A stretch of 64,000 nucleotides of DNA from Diphasiastrum complanatum (GCA_029204225.1 CM055103.1:57212205-57276204); one strand, 5' to 3'; shown: positions 35,038 through 48,187, counted from the stretch's first letter. The notes: a model not told the origin generated them from the letters alone. Numbers and translations are program-made.

Positions 35038-36061
35038 TTAAAGTGCTAAACTTATGCATTCTTCATCATTTGCTACAACCAGATTTGGATGATCTATAGT
35101 GTGACCCCCTATTGAAGAAAATTCATTTGAAAATTTTATTACCGATGGACGAGGGAATCCCAGCTGGGCCGGAAAGGAAATAAATTTCTCTTCAAATGGA
35201 AAACTTTGTCCATGATCACAAACATTTGTCAAAGCCATCAACAAACATTCCTTACTAGTCAAAAGGCCTTCTTCATCATCATAGTCAATGCAAGACACCA
35301 AATCTTGGATTTCAAAATCAACAATATCAAAGAACTCAGAAATGGTGTCCTGACAATAGACAAAGAACCTCATCCTCTCGATACAAAAAAAAAACACATA
35401 GATACATTGTGGTAATATATACATCTTCATTTATATAATATTTAGACAAATCAAAAAAGCATTTGGACTATACATCAGCAATTGTTTCCTCAATACTGGC
35501 ATTGGAGCCAATAGAGGCATCTCTCAACTTATCAGTATCTACACTCATATAGTCGGTGTCTTTATCAGGAGTATCCACCAAGAAATGACTAATATCCTTT
35601 ATGGAATGTTTAAGAGTGAAGGATGAAGAGATCTAAGTTCAAGCATCGATGTATCTGACTCTTTTGAAATTTGTACTAACAAAAAAAACACAAATCCGAT
35701 TTGATACTCGAGATAACGAGATTTCTTTTTACATATACTACATTGAGTGGAATTCTTAAATTGGTCAAAAAGTCTAGTGTACATCATGTTCTAGCTGCTT
35801 CTTATACTATGAAAAATAATGTACAACGTTATTGAAATGCATAAACGACAAATTACCCTGAGAGATTAGAGGGATACTGATTATATCCCTGAATCTGACA
35901 TACTGGTCATAAAAAACATTTGGACTTTGCTGTGTTGTATTGAACACATGCAAAAAAAGGAGGAAGAGAGATTTGAAGTACTCTGAGTACTCAGTTATAC
36001 CATATGTGAGAAATGTGGACAATAAGAACTCATGACTAGAATCAGACAAGGAAGCCATCAC
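35038..36061 (-). pseudogene. Unassigned multi-exon gene candidate
   Basis: Three frame blocks lie on the minus strand. 36061-35868 encodes MMASLSDSSHEFLLSTFL, then EYSEYFKSLFLLFLHVF. About 35625-35470 encodes an acidic stretch (HFLVDTPDKDTDYMSVDTDK, IEETIADV). 35375-35038 encodes MRFFVYCQDTISEFFDIVD, then CIDYDDEEGLLTSKECLLMAL and a tail. Acceptor-like TTTTTTTTTGTTAG and TTTTTTTGTATCGAG precede the last two. No known domain is seen. It lies next to the repeated-motif cluster at 36066-36800, which would be its promoter side. Confidence 0.35.
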
Positions 36062-36065
36062 GTGG

Positions 36066-36800
36066 TTTCGGTTTTGTGCGAGAGGACACTATACATAAAA
36101 AAAAAAGTACACTATGCGCGCACAGGACCGATATGTACGGACTCTAGAGGTTGATATCGCTATTGTGCGCATGTAGTGTTCAGGGTTGCAGATAGGACAC
36201 AATAGGTGCGCACAGAAACGATATTAGCAAAAAACAAAAAAGAAAGATGAAAATAAAATTCTTCAAGGATCGTGCCCTTTATAGTTTTTTTACACATGCA
36301 AGTTAACAGTCAACGGTCAACCAACCATGTGTCCACCCCTGATTGGCTCACGAACGACCACCCGTGTGAAGCCGTACACCTACTAGGTGTCAAAAACTGA
36401 TTCGTTTGTATGTGACACATGTCAAGATCCCATTAGTCCACAAAAATCCACATGTGCAAATGACACATGTCATTTGTTGATTGCTTAGTATGTAACCTCG
36501 CATGTGAGAACACATGTGTGAAATCTGAGGGCACAAGGTCACGAAGGATGAGGCCATTTTCACTTTTTTTTCTTGGTATTTTTGGTCACATATCACTTCT
36601 TCGCACATCCCATAGCTCCCTGATCGCCTCCTCTGTCTGTGCGCGCACAAGAGCGATACTAAGTCTGTACATATCGCTTCTGTGTGCCATTACCTCATTT
36701 GCCACTACCTCCTTCTTTCACGCTCACACAAGATGGATACTGCTGCTCCTTCTATACATATTGCACCTCCGTGCCGTACAACCTCGCACAGAACCGATAC
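36066..36800. promoter_or_regulatory. Cluster of an 18-bp motif in both orientations
   Basis: The motif, roughly GCGCACARRASCGATAY, occurs at 36116, 36206, 36641, 36721 (diverged) and 36783 on the plus strand. On the minus strand it occurs at 36066-36082, 36153-36172 and 36671-36688. Some copies are preceded by GCGC. It sits between the minus-strand candidate gene and plus-strand frames. It could be a shared promoter or the subterminal repeats of a DNA transposon; neither is proven. Confidence 0.6.
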
Positions 36801-38660
36801 AAGGTCAAATAGATCAGGAGGAATTTTCTCTCTCTTGTTATTGTGTCCACAAGAGTTCCAACTGTGAATCACCATGGCAGACTAGACGTAACAGGAGCAG
36901 GTGTCTCTCTGAGATTAAGAAATATCAGAGATCCACTAAACTCCTAATACCAAGAGCCCCTTCTACAGAACGGTCCGTCAGATCACTAGAGATAATCTGG
37001 CTAGTTTTGTTAGGTTCACAACTGTAGCACTACAATGCTTGTAGAAGTCTGTGGAGGAGCCTTTGTTTTAGAGATTAATTTTTGATTTCCATTCATGCTA
37101 AGCAAGTCACCATAATGCCCAAGAATTTTCAAATTTTGTATAGAATTAGGAATAGATATTGTAGGCTTCACAAGGGTGATCCCTCTCCTCTCAGGGACAA
37201 ATCCATTAATAGGACTAACCTTCTCACAAAGAGGCCTTGCAAGCAATCTGCCCCTAAATAGAGTCTAAAAATCTCTGCTCAGGCTCCAAAAAAGGTACGA
37301 TGCATGGACCTCCAACCTTCCTCTTCTGGAGGTGATGCCATTGTAAATACTACTATCTTAGATATTGTGGTCTACTCAGCCACAAAAATTTTGGACATTC
37401 CTCCAGTTAATATCAATAACCCCTCTATTTTGAATACTAGTACTAGCAATCCCACTAGTCCTCTCCCCCCCTACTGTACTTTGATTATGAAGATTATCTA
37501 AATTTTGAGAGATATATCGGATGCACTAGATAATATCGGCATGCCAATTCTATTCAAAATAGAAGAAATTGGTATTAGTCTCAACTTTAGGATCCCTGAC
37601 TATATTCAAATGAAGGACATGAGGGCTTCTATCAGCAATCTAGTGATAGAGGCAGGTCTCCCTCTTCCTGCAATTTGATATTGTGAGGGATTTAATAAAA
37701 GAAGTTTGTCTTCTCAGTAATTTTTTTTTGTAGGCCATCAAGGACAACAATGACACATCCTGGCCAAGGCAATAGCTCAAGAGAGGACTCCACCGATTGA
37801 TATGTCTGATGCTAATGAGGATGTAGTCATCCTGAACAAAGACACAACACTTACAGAAAACAAAACATAGAAATATTATACAATGTATAGAAATTATTGG
37901 AATATATTTATAGAGAAATAGACTCCAATTTCTTGTAATAAGAAGTCAATACGGTGACATTTAAAGATAGCATATTCTCATTGTAAATATGTACGAGCCT
38001 AGCTTGGGCTTCCTTTTATTAAAATAAAGACTCTATACATGAATTCCAAAATATTTGCATCTCACAAATGATTATTCTGATTGCTCTTTCACAACATCTG
38101 TATTGATGCCCACCCAGGGCTTTCTCTTATTGAAGTAAAGTGTCTATACATTGAGTAAACATGATTGCCTTGTTTTCTATTGCTCCTCCACAATAGTGAT
38201 TGTTGTTGGTAGATTTCGACAGCATGTTATTAGCTCCTGTCTTTTTTGTGGCTGCAATAAGAAGAAAAAATTGTTAGTGCACTTATATTTGTATACAATA
38301 TCATTTTGAATCTACTCATTTTCATATGCAACAGTTATGTATTAGTTATAGGTCTTTCACTGATAATGAATTTGAAATAATTGGGTAGATTATTATGAAG
38401 AAGAACCAATTCTATATAATCGAGGCTCCAGTGCTCTTCCACCTCAACCACAATTAAAAATTCTTCATTGTATGTGATGTTTATCTCTAATTGACCATCC
38501 ATTTGAAAGTCTTGATCTAGTAATAGCCAAGTATACTATTTTCTTAAATCTCTGATAGCTGAAGGATAGACATAGCATTTGTTTCTCAATATGTTAACGA
38601 AAAATCATTCAAGATATTTTTCCTACATTCTATATCTCTATTTGTCGTAATGTCGGCAAC
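36801..38660. other. Unassigned frames, no recognised gene
   Basis: Short frames on the plus strand (to 37027; 37304-37501; about 37502-37678, ILRDISDALDNIGMP then EAGLPLPAI) and on the minus strand (37246-37016, VPERRGITLVKPTISIP) show no known domain. AT-rich DNA with TATTAAA-type words follows to 38660. No RNA gene was seen. Confidence 0.35.
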
Positions 38661-39070
38661 CTTATGTTACTGTGCATACTACCATTCCCTAATTGTAACT
38701 ACCCCAGTTAACAAATGTCTTTAGTCCCAATCAACATAGTTAAACAAATTTAACCTGAGGTATTTGGATGTCGGGCAGATTGGACAGGATAAGCCAACTA
38801 ATGGGATAAATCCATGTTGCCCAACAACAATTTCAAAGTTTTCTATAATATATTTTTATTTTCCATTTTATTTGAGCTACGTAACACAGATTTGAAATGT
38901 GTGCATTTTGATTGGGCTAGGTGGTGGCCGAAACTAGAGAAAAAAATAAAAATATCTTTAGGTCATTTCTTATTTTGGAATTCCTCTAATGATTTTGAAT
39001 CTAGGCAAGAGCTCTTGTACGTAAAAGGCAATCATCATCCAAAGTCAAGCAAGTTTCATGCATATCCATG
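38661..39070 (+). repeat. Dispersed repeat, copy B
   Basis: This is the partner of 18540-18935, in the same orientation and about three-quarters identical by eye. No terminal repeats were recognised. Confidence 0.65.
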
Positions 39071-39249
39071 AAAAAACTAAGTAAATCTCATTATGAAAGA
39101 GCCAAACAAGCACCTATCTCTCAAGTAGAGAGAGAATAGACCAAAAGTTTGCAAGACAAAATCTTGATTAACTCTCAAAATTCTATTAAGTACAATGAAG
39201 CTCTTGATGACACTTGGCATGCTTCTACATGATTTCACATTGCTCTGGA

Positions 39250-39388
39250 AAATGAGCTATTCTAAACCATGAACTGGCTAATGCAAAATAACTTATTACT
39301 CACATGTGGGAACATGCTCCACACGTGTGATCTACATATGTACATCAAAATGTCAAATTATAAACCTAAATTTTGCATATTCTTCACA
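39250..39388 (-). repeat. Copia LTR end
   Basis: It contains TCCACACGTGTGATC and ends GCATATTCTTCACA at 39388, followed by CTCCTCATC, which would be a polypurine tract on the minus strand. The termini agree with the LTRs at 13952 and 44222. The coding part that should follow is not recognisable. Confidence 0.5.
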
Positions 39389-39879
39389 CTCCTCATCAAA
39401 ATTTAGCTTGATTGCTATGCCAGTGGTCTCCAAAACTTTAGTAAAAATAGCTTTTCAAGTAGATCCTTTGGCATGAATTTGATGGGAAAACCAGCCAATA
39501 AACCCTTGAAATTGCAACAAGATTACCATATCCAAGACAAGGCTCCCTAGATTGAATAACATTTCTAAGCACCAAGAAGAGCTTTCCACCATTTGAGCAC
39601 TTTTGCCATTGATTTCTTCCATCCTTGAAGAACACGATTGATTCCAAAGCTCCTCCTCCTTGAAAATAGCTACAACTCCATGAGGAAATCAAGACTCCTC
39701 ATTGATTCAAAAGGATCACAAAGATCCTTCATCATATTACCAAGATCTTGAGAACTAGACACATCAAGATTGGTAAGACTATGCATGCTAAAATAAGAAA
39801 GATTTTGCATCATCTTATGAGGCTAAATACATCATCATGGATATAAGTGTCCTAGGAGGATGATTTACTTATTCTCATA

Positions 39880-40509
39880 ATGTGTTTACAAATTGCCTTA
39901 CTACATGTAAAAACACCATCTGATGTTTGTGTGAGAACTAATCATTTGGATGTGATGGAAGCAAAGGGAGATCTTGTTTCTCAAGAGGAAAAATTGGATC
40001 ATTCAAATCTCAACATGGATGTTGGATTTGATGTTAAAGTCAAGAATGTTTTTTCAAGTGTGAATAGGAGTGTTTCTAATGTTGTTGGTGTCAAGAATCT
40101 TGCAAGGCTCAAGGAGGAGTCAAGTGAAGAAGAAGGTGTAGAGCATCAACCTCTACAAACAAGCACACCGAGGGGATCACTAAGATCCAAGGAGGAGCCA
40201 TCAAGGCTTGTTTGCATGAGCATGGATATGCAAAGAGAATGCACTATCTCATGCACTTCTAATACTTTCATGACTTCTTTGATAGATGGATCAAGTTGCT
40301 TTCATGATGTGCCTAGATCTCAAAGTACACTTGAGATAATTCCACATGACTATGACACTTTGATGAGATACAAAAATGTGATGATTTGTGAGTCTCCACT
40401 TGATATTATGTCATTAGTTTATGTGTGGAATATCTTGAAAAGCCTACCATCTCTAATACCTTTGTTAATGACATTTTCTTTCTTGATGATAAAGCAAGTA
40501 TTCCAATAA
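39880..40509 (+). pseudogene. Unassigned 209-codon frame, copia-linker-like
   Basis: The frame holds an acidic segment, then TPRGSLRSKEEPSRLVC and a stretch ending TFMTSL. This resembles the linker between integrase and RT in copia (RRSxRxxxEPSRL ... NTFLT). It lies upstream of a zinc-knuckle/protease piece, which is the wrong order for one element, so rearrangement is likely. The function is not known. Confidence 0.35.
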
Positions 40510-40639
40510 AACTTGACAGGGGTGATTAGATCTAATTTTGGCTTGATTTGGTTAAATTTTTGGTGCTTCATCTTGCTGATCAAAGCAAGGTCCAATTTCC
40601 AATTGACTAGATTTTGGTGTGGTGTGATTCTAAAGTTTG

Positions 40640-41064
40640 TAGCCTAAATGGATTTATTGTGGCAAGAAGGGGAATTTGTCCTTGAAGTGCTACAAGAAGG
40701 AAAAGGATGAAAGAAAGCAAGAAGGAAGGCAAGAGAACTTCATCAATCAAGGGGGAGATGGCTTCAAAGAGTAGTCACTCATGGCATGCACTGGAGCATC
40801 ATCAATTTATATGGAGGAAGATCCTTGGTGGATTGATAGCACTGGGGTGAGCTCACATATCACAAGACAAAGTGAGTATTTCTCTTCATTTTTATCATGT
40901 TCAAGTTCTAACAAAGTCTATTCTTGTTGTAAATGGTGCTAAATGTGAGATTTATGGGATAGGAACCATTCCTATTTGGCTTGAATGAAGAAGGAGAACA
41001 AAGCTTCAAAATGTCTTGTATGTTCCTTCAATGTCTAGAAATTTGTTGAGCGTTACATCAATTT
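40640..41064 (+). pseudogene. Copia zinc-knuckle/protease fragment
   Basis: The plus strand reads WIYCGKKGNLSLKCYKKEK, a zinc knuckle in which the first Cys is Trp and the His is Asn. WWIDSTGVSSHI then marks the protease site with one extra residue, and LQNVLYVPSMSRNLLS-like code follows in shifted frames. It abuts a minus-strand copia at 41065. Confidence 0.75.
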
Positions 41065-43335
41065 TCAGTCAATTGACTTACACTCAAATCTCGGCCCCAT
41101 CTCTCCATGATGATCTTCAAGGGTGATGATTGGAGTATCTTTGTGAGAATCATTGAACTCGGCCTTCTCAAGAATGTATTTTTGATCTTCATGGAATATC
41201 ACATCTCTACTCTCAATTGTAGTTGAGGTAGAGGGAACATAGATCCTATAAGCTTTCTTGTTGGATGCATATCCAACCATGATCCCTTTAACAAAATTAG
41301 GGTCATCTGTTTTCCTTGTTTCCAAGGGCATATTAACAAAGCAAGTACAACCAAAAACTCTAAGGTGATCTACCTTAGATTTTTTCTGAAACAAGACTTC
41401 AAAAGGTGTCTTTCCAGCAAGAGCATTGTGAGGTAATCTATTGCACAAATAGTTTGCACAATTTATAGCTTCACCCCAATATTCAATAGGCAAAGAAGCT
41501 GCTACTCGAATTGCTTTAGCACATTCACATAAAGATCTGTTTTTCCTCTCAGCTACTCCATTTTGGGATGGAGAGTAGGCACAAGGTTATTCTCTCTTTA
41601 TTCCTTCACCTTCACAATAATTATGAAACTTGTTGGAGATATATTCACCTCCTCCATCACATCTTAAAGCTTTAACTTTGCAAGAAAACTGTTTTTCTAC
41701 ATAAGCTTTGAAGATAAGGAAGTGATCAAAAACCATAGCCTTTGAAGAAAGTAGATACAACCAAGTGTATCTAGTAAATTCATCAATAAAGGTGACAAAA
41801 TATGTTGCACCACCAATACTTTTAGAAGAGAAAAAATGTACATCTGAATGTATGAGTTCCAATGGATAAGTAGTCTTTATAAAAGACTTCTGATATGGCT
41901 TTCTGTGTGACTTTGCAATGGCACAAGCCTCATAAGGCTTGAAATCTTTAGAAAGAGATTTTGGAAGACCAAAAGCCTTCTCCTTCTTAACCATAGAAGA
42001 CATAGATGTAAAGTTAGGATGTCCCAACTTTCTATGCCACAGCTCCTCCTTAGATAACAAAGCAACTTCACAAAGGTTTGCATTCTCATAAGAATTCAAC
42101 TTAAAAATTCCACCACATCTAGATCCATCAGCAAGGATCTCATCTTTTCTCTTGATAAAACAAGTATTGGAGTTGAACTTTACATCACGACCATTATCAA
42201 GCAACTTTCCCACACTAATTAAGTTCTTTGTAAGTTTTGGAATGAAAAGAACATTAGAAAGTGCAAGAACTTTTGAAGAAGCAAGTTTCAATGGAATGTT
42301 GCCGATTCCTTCTATTGGACACTCATGATCATTAGTTGTGTAAATAGATCTCTTGAGTCCTTTGAAAGATAAGATTGAGTCAAATGAATCCTTTGAACAA
42401 CACATATGTGAAGAGGCTCCACTGTCTATGTACCAAGCTCCATCTTTCTTGAGAGGTAATGAAGAAAAATTGGACACCATAAGTGATCCTTCTTCATCAC
42501 TTGCAATAGAATCTTCTTCAATCTCTTTGGAGAGATTAGCTTGTTTGAGTTGGTTTTCCTTCTTAAAGCAATTAGAGGCATAGTGCCCCTTTTTGCCACA
42601 GAAGAAGCAGTTCACTTTCTTCTTCTTGGTTTTTGAGTTAGAGGGATGAGATGTTTCATCCTCTTAACCATCTTGATCTCGATCTTTGGCTTTGTCTTTG
42701 TTGTATGCTTGAGAGAATTGGTCCTTACTCCTTCCTTTCTACTTCCCTTTGAGAAAGAGGGCTTTGTCACTTCCATCATGTTCAAGTTTGTTCATCCTGG
42801 AGAGTTTATAGCTTTGTCTAGATTCTTCAGAAATAAGAATTCCTTGGAGAGTTTCTAGATTAGGTAACTCCTCCTTAATAGCAAAAGACTGAACAAGATT
42901 ATCATAGTCATCTCTCAAGCCATTCAATATGACTTGAACTAGCTCAACTTGGTTAATGGTAACACCAACACAGGAAAGCTCTCTATGTAAATCCTTAACT
43001 CTCTAAACATAGTTAGATGCACTCTCTTCACTTCTTTGGAAACTTTGGAAAATCTGATTCCTAAGAGTGAGTATTCTAGAAGTATTCTTTGCTTCATAGA
43101 TGGCCTTTAGTGCATCCCAAGCTTCTTTGGCTGTAGTGCAAGATCCTATCTCTCTCAAAATTTCATTAGATACATTCATCTTAATGAAATGTAGAGCCAT
43201 TCTAGCAACACCAAGCACAGTATCCATAACGTCCTGGAGAATCAAGACAAAATCCATTCTTAACTTCCAAATTGAATAATTTGAAGTGTTTAGTCTTTCA
43301 CTGGCTTCTAGAAGATATCCTTTCTGAGATGCCAT
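41065..43335 (-). pseudogene. Defective copia gag-protease-integrase, copy 1
   Basis: Blocks run from ATG 43335 (MASQKGYLLEASERL) through gag, a zinc knuckle at 42612 (CFFCGKKGHYASNC), protease (WYIDSGASSHM), GAG-pre-integrase (WHRKLGHPNF) and integrase (LIHSDVH, RCDGGGEY) to the integrase C-terminus at 41065. Stops after SASNYV (about 43003), after FLKGK (about 42737), near 42664 and at 41587 break it. All four recur in copy 2 at 56967-58839. RT and RNase H are missing. A younger copia is nested in its leader at 43493. Confidence 0.9.
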
Positions 43336-43492
43336 TATAATGAAGACTTCTTAGTTATTGGATTGAGATATGTTTGAGCTTGTTCCTATCAAACTTAGAG
43401 TTGCTACTCTCTTCACTATCGATATTTTCAAGGTTGAACTACCTTCCTATGTGAAATAATTACAACTATATTTGAGATGAATCTCAAATATT
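43336..43492 (-). other. Leader of defective copia copy 1 (part 1)
   Basis: It matches 58840-58996 closely. It ends with ATATT, the target duplication of the nested element, and continues at 49681. Confidence 0.85.
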
Positions 43493-44222
43493 TATTGAAT
43501 TTCACACGTGTGGACTGTCCACTACATGTACTTGTGATCTCCTAAGGTGTGTAAATGCACCAAGATCAAGACTAGATTGAGATTCAAGATCAATCTTAGA
43601 TCCTATGGCAAAAACACACTATTCAATCACTTCCAACTCTCACTCACACGTGTGGGAAGTATTCAAAAAATAATCTAAGTAAGAACAAGCTGCTCTCCTC
43701 GGGTAGAGAGAGAGAAAATGCATCATGAGCTCTTGGGTAGAGAGAGAAATCTAGAAATCCAATAACTCACAAAATCCATGAAATCACCAAATCAATTAGA
43801 TTCAAAATGAGGAGTACAATGATACTAGTAGGTCCACGAGCTACCACTATGCTTAACTATGATTGGACCATATTTTGTCACCTCTTGATCCTATTGGATC
43901 ATTGATCCATGCACCTCTTAATTCTATTGGACTATATTCAAGCACACCTCAATTTCCTATTGGACCTCACAAGGTTCCACCTCTAAATCCTATTGGACCT
44001 CTTGGAAATCATCAAACAAAAACTTTACACTTGTCTACACTCTAATTGGCACCTGTTTAGCCTCTTACGCTATTTTGGCTCAATAGTGGCATTACAAGTG
44101 GAAATGCATAATTTGCCATCTATGCCAAATTTATTCCTATCAACATCCTACACCTAGATGCTTGATGTAAAAAACATAAGACCCCTATATCCAACATAGA
44201 TAATCTTTTTCAATTCTTCACA
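43493..44222 (-). repeat. 3' LTR of the nested copia
   Basis: It begins TATTGAATTTCACACG (the TG terminus has become TA) and ends TTCTTCACA. It contains six ATTGG words (CCAAT on the element strand) at 43862, 43893, 43926, 43959, 43992 and 44045, and two CACGTG boxes (43505, 43647). Confidence 0.93.
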
Positions 44223-44236
44223 CTCCTCCTAAAAAA
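44223..44236 (-). promoter_or_regulatory. Polypurine tract of the nested copia
   Basis: On the minus strand TTTTTTAGGAGGAG directly precedes the 3' LTR start TGTGAAGAATTG. Confidence 0.8.
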
Positions 44237-44240
44237 TTAT

Positions 44241-47200
44241 CTATGAAGATTTGAGCATTGATCTTGATATAACTCCAAGATTAGATCTATGCTTGATGAA
44301 AGCACTTTTGCTCAAAGGCTTGGTGAGTAGATCGGCAATACAAGAGGACGAGTGGACATGCTCCAAATAGATTTCTCCTCCAATAAGCTTTTCTCTCACA
44401 AAATGGTGTGCCACTTCTATGTGCTTGCTTCTTGCATGAAATATGGGATTATTGGCAAGAGCTTGGGCCGAGATGTTATCACACTTGATCATTGGTAGAT
44501 CATCCTCCTTGATGCACTTTAGCTCCATTAATAACCTCTTGATCCAAAACACTTCTTTGGTAGTTGTAGTGAGTGCTTTGTACTCGGCCTCACATGAAGA
44601 GAGAGATATAGTATCTTGCTTTTTGGAAAGCCAAGATATTAGACTGCCTCCAAGAAAGATAATGTATGCACTAATAGACTTTCGATCCATCTTGTCACTT
44701 GCAAAGTCCGAATCCGAGTAGCCAATAATGGATAGATCTTCACTTTTATAGAGTAGACCATAATCACAAGATGAAGATACATATCTTAGAATCCTCTTGG
44801 CCATCTTCCAATGATGGATCTTAGGATCTTGCAAAAATTGACTCAATTTGTGCACACAAAAACTTAGATCGGGCCTAGTAATGGTAAGCCAAATCAAGGA
44901 GCCTACAAGACTCCTAAAAAGTGTGATGTCCTCAAAGGATCTTTCATCACCTTTATTAGGATCTTTTACAATTTGCTCCATTGGAGTATCTATGCTCTTA
45001 GAATTTTCCATATGAAATTTTTTCAACATAGAGTGAGCATATCTAGATTGGCATATAAAGACATGATTTCATAAGAATCAATTTCTAGGCCTATGATGTA
45101 ATGCATCTCTCCTAGATCTTGCATTTTAAACTCACATCCAAGTGCTAGCTTGGTTTCATCAACTAGCTTGATACAACTTCCAAAAAGAATAATGTCATCA
45201 ACATAAATTAGAAGAATGAAAATATTGCTATCAACAAACTTTAGATACATGGAAGGATCATAGTCACTAAGAGTAAATCCTAGAAAGAAAAGAATTAAGT
45301 CCTGAATACCATGATCTTGGTGCTTGCTTGAGTCAATAAAGACTTTTGAAGAGCAAGCACACTTTGGACTCATCCTTGATGAATCCTTGAGGTTGTTCCA
45401 TATAGATCTCCTCCTCAAGATAACCATTTAGAAAAGCATTGGATACATCTAATTGGAACACCTTCCACTTGAAAAAACAAGCAAGAGAAATAAGAATTCT
45501 TATTGTCACCATCTTTGCAACGGGTGCAAAGGTCTCCTCATAATCAAGACCATGGATTTGAGCAAATCCTTTGGCACATAATCTTGCTTTATGCTTGTTG
45601 ATGGTGCCATCATGATTGAACTTGATCCGAAATACCCACTTGCAACCAATCACATGCTTGTTGGATGGAGGATCCACAAGCTCCCAAGTATTGTTGGTGA
45701 TCAACACATCATACTCTTGCTTCATGGCATCATACCACTCCTTGGTATTGAGTGCCTCTTGTACATTCTTTGGCTCTTCATGAGAGACATAATTAGTGGA
45801 ATCAAGATCCACTTGTTTGCCTTTGTCAAGATATGAGAGCCTCTTAGGCTTGGATCTATCTCTCATGGATCTTCTTGGTGAAAAAATCCGAGGAGAGTCT
45901 TCTTCAAATCTCGACCCCATCACATCATGATTTTCTTCAAAATCAATAATTGATGATGCATCCATAGATTTCTTGATCTCGGCCTCTTCAAATGATGAGT
46001 GTTGTTCTTCATGAAAGACAACATCTCTACTTTCAATAACTTGAGAAGTAGAGAGTATAAAGACTCTATAGGCCTTCTTGGTGGATGAGTATCCAACCAT
46101 GATCCCTTTGCATGCACTAGGATCTTCCTTCTTCCTTGTTTCCAAGGGAATATGGACAAAGCATAAGCATCCAAAAACTCTAAGGTGATCAACCTTAGGC
46201 TTCTTCAAAAATAAGATTTCATATGGTGACTTTCCTCCAAGAGCTATATGTGGGAGCCTATTGCAAAGATAATTTGCACAATTAATGGCTTCTGCCCAAA
46301 AATCTTTGGGCAAAAATGCCTCAATTCTCATAGATTTTGCACATTCACATAGAGATCTATTCTTTCTTTCGGCCACTCCATTTTGAGATGGAGAGTAGGC
46401 ACAAGCTCACAAAAATCTTGAAATTTATTGGGGATATATTCACCACCTCCATCACTTCTATGAGCTTTAATCTTAAATGAGAATTGCTTCTCTACATAAG
46501 CTTTGAAAATAAGGAAATGATCAAACACCATACATTTTGAAGCAAGAAGATATATCCAAGTGAATCTTGTGTAATCATCAATGAAAGTAACAAAACAAGT
46601 GGCTCCTCCCTTGCTTGTAGTTGATGAGAAATGCACATCCGAGTGGATTAACTCCAAAGGATGCTTGCTTTTGATAGAAGATCTTGTAAATGGCTTTTTG
46701 TGAGATTTAGCAATAGCATAGGCCTCACACGGCTTGATCTTCTTGGAGAGTGACTTTGGCAAGCCAATAGCTTCGGCTTCTTTGATCATAGAGGGCATGG
46801 ATTTGTAGTTGGGATGTCCCAACCTCCTATGCCATAATTCCTCCATAGAGAGCTTGTTCACAAGAGCAACATTACAAGCATTCACATACTCATTTGGATC
46901 TAGTTTATAGATGCCACCAAATCTAGATCCTAATGCAAGTATCTCATCATTCTTCTTGATAGTGCAAGTATCAACATTGAATTTTACATCAAGGCCATTA
47001 TCAAGCAATTGGCCAACACTAATAAGATTCTTGGTAAGCTTAGGTACATAAAGAACTCTAGAGAGAGAAAGAACTTTAGAGGATGCAAGCTTCAAGGGAA
47101 TGTTCCCTATGCCTTCAATAGGACATTCAAAATCATTTGCAGTGTATATTGATTTCTTGACTCCATCATAAGGTGCAATAGAAGAGAAAGAGTCCTTGGA

Positions 47201-48187
47201 GCTACACATATGTGAAGAGGCTCCACTATCAATATACCATAGGCCGTCCTTCTTGAAAGGAGTAGATGAGAAACTAGAGACCATAAGAGATCCCTCTCCA
47301 TCACTTGCAATAGTGTCTTCCTTCTCATTGGTAATATTGGCTTGCTTGAGTTGATTCTTCTTTTTGAAGCAATTGGTGGCATAATGACCTTTCTTGCCAC
47401 AATAAAAGCACTTGATCTTCTTCTTCTTGAGCCTGGATGATGAAGCATTAGAGGAATCATATTCCTCCTCATCTTTGTCTGTGGATTTGACTTTGTCCTT
47501 GCTTGAGGATTGTTGATGTTGGTTCTTGATCCTCCCTTTGTGCTTATCCTTGGCAAAGAGAGCTTTGCCATCATTATGAGTGAGAGAAAACTTTTCCATC
47601 CTCAAGAGGTTGTACTCTTGTCTTGATTCTTCTGAAATTAGCACACTTTGGAGAGCCTCCAAACTTGGTAGCTCCTCCTTAATGGCGTAGGATTGGACAG
47701 GGTTATCAAATTCACTTCTCAAGCCATTGAGAATGACTTGAACTAGCTCATTTTGATTGATGAAATCACCAATGCAAGCAAGCTCTCTATGAATATCTTT
47801 TACTCTCAAAACATAACTAGATGCACTCTCATCACTCTTTTGGCTACTTTGAAAGATTTGATTCCTAAGAGTGAGAAGCCTAGAGGTATTCTTAGCCTCA
47901 TAGATAGTCTTGAGACAATCCCAAGCTTCTTTGGCTGTTGTACAAGTACCTATCTCCCTCAATATCTCACTAGAGACATTCATCTTAATGTAGTGGAGAG
48001 CCATCCTAGCTCTCTTTTTGTATTTTTGGACCTCTTGAAGAACTTTTGGTTCTTTTTCAAGGCCAACATCTATGTCCATCACGTCTTGAAGGATCAAGAT
48101 GGACTCCATCCTCATTTTGCAAATTGAATAATTTGAAGTGGTCAATCTTTCACTTGGTTCCAACAAGGATGAACCCATTGAAGACAT
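44241..48187 (-). pseudogene. Copia gag-pol of the nested element, frameshifted
   Basis: From MGSSLLEPSERL at about 48187 one long frame covers gag, the zinc knuckle (CFYCGKKGHYATNC), protease (WYIDSGASSHM), GAG-pre-integrase (WHRRLGHPNYKSM) and the first part of integrase (LIHSDVH, RSDGGGEY). A frameshift near 46380 leads to a second frame with AERKNRSL, the linker and RT (QLDVSNAFLNGYLEEEIYM) to about 45333. A further shift gives the YVDD block (LLIYVDDIIL), and another near 45030 the RNase H (GYSDSDFASD, SSCEAEYKAL) to 44241. All domains are present, so decay is limited to a few indels. In orientation and gag sequence it resembles the host element it is nested in. Confidence 0.93.

Noticed and set aside
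36115-36800. CRISPR-like array
   Set aside because: The repeated 18-bp motif occurs in both orientations with irregular spacing in a plant genome; spacers and repeats of fixed size are absent.
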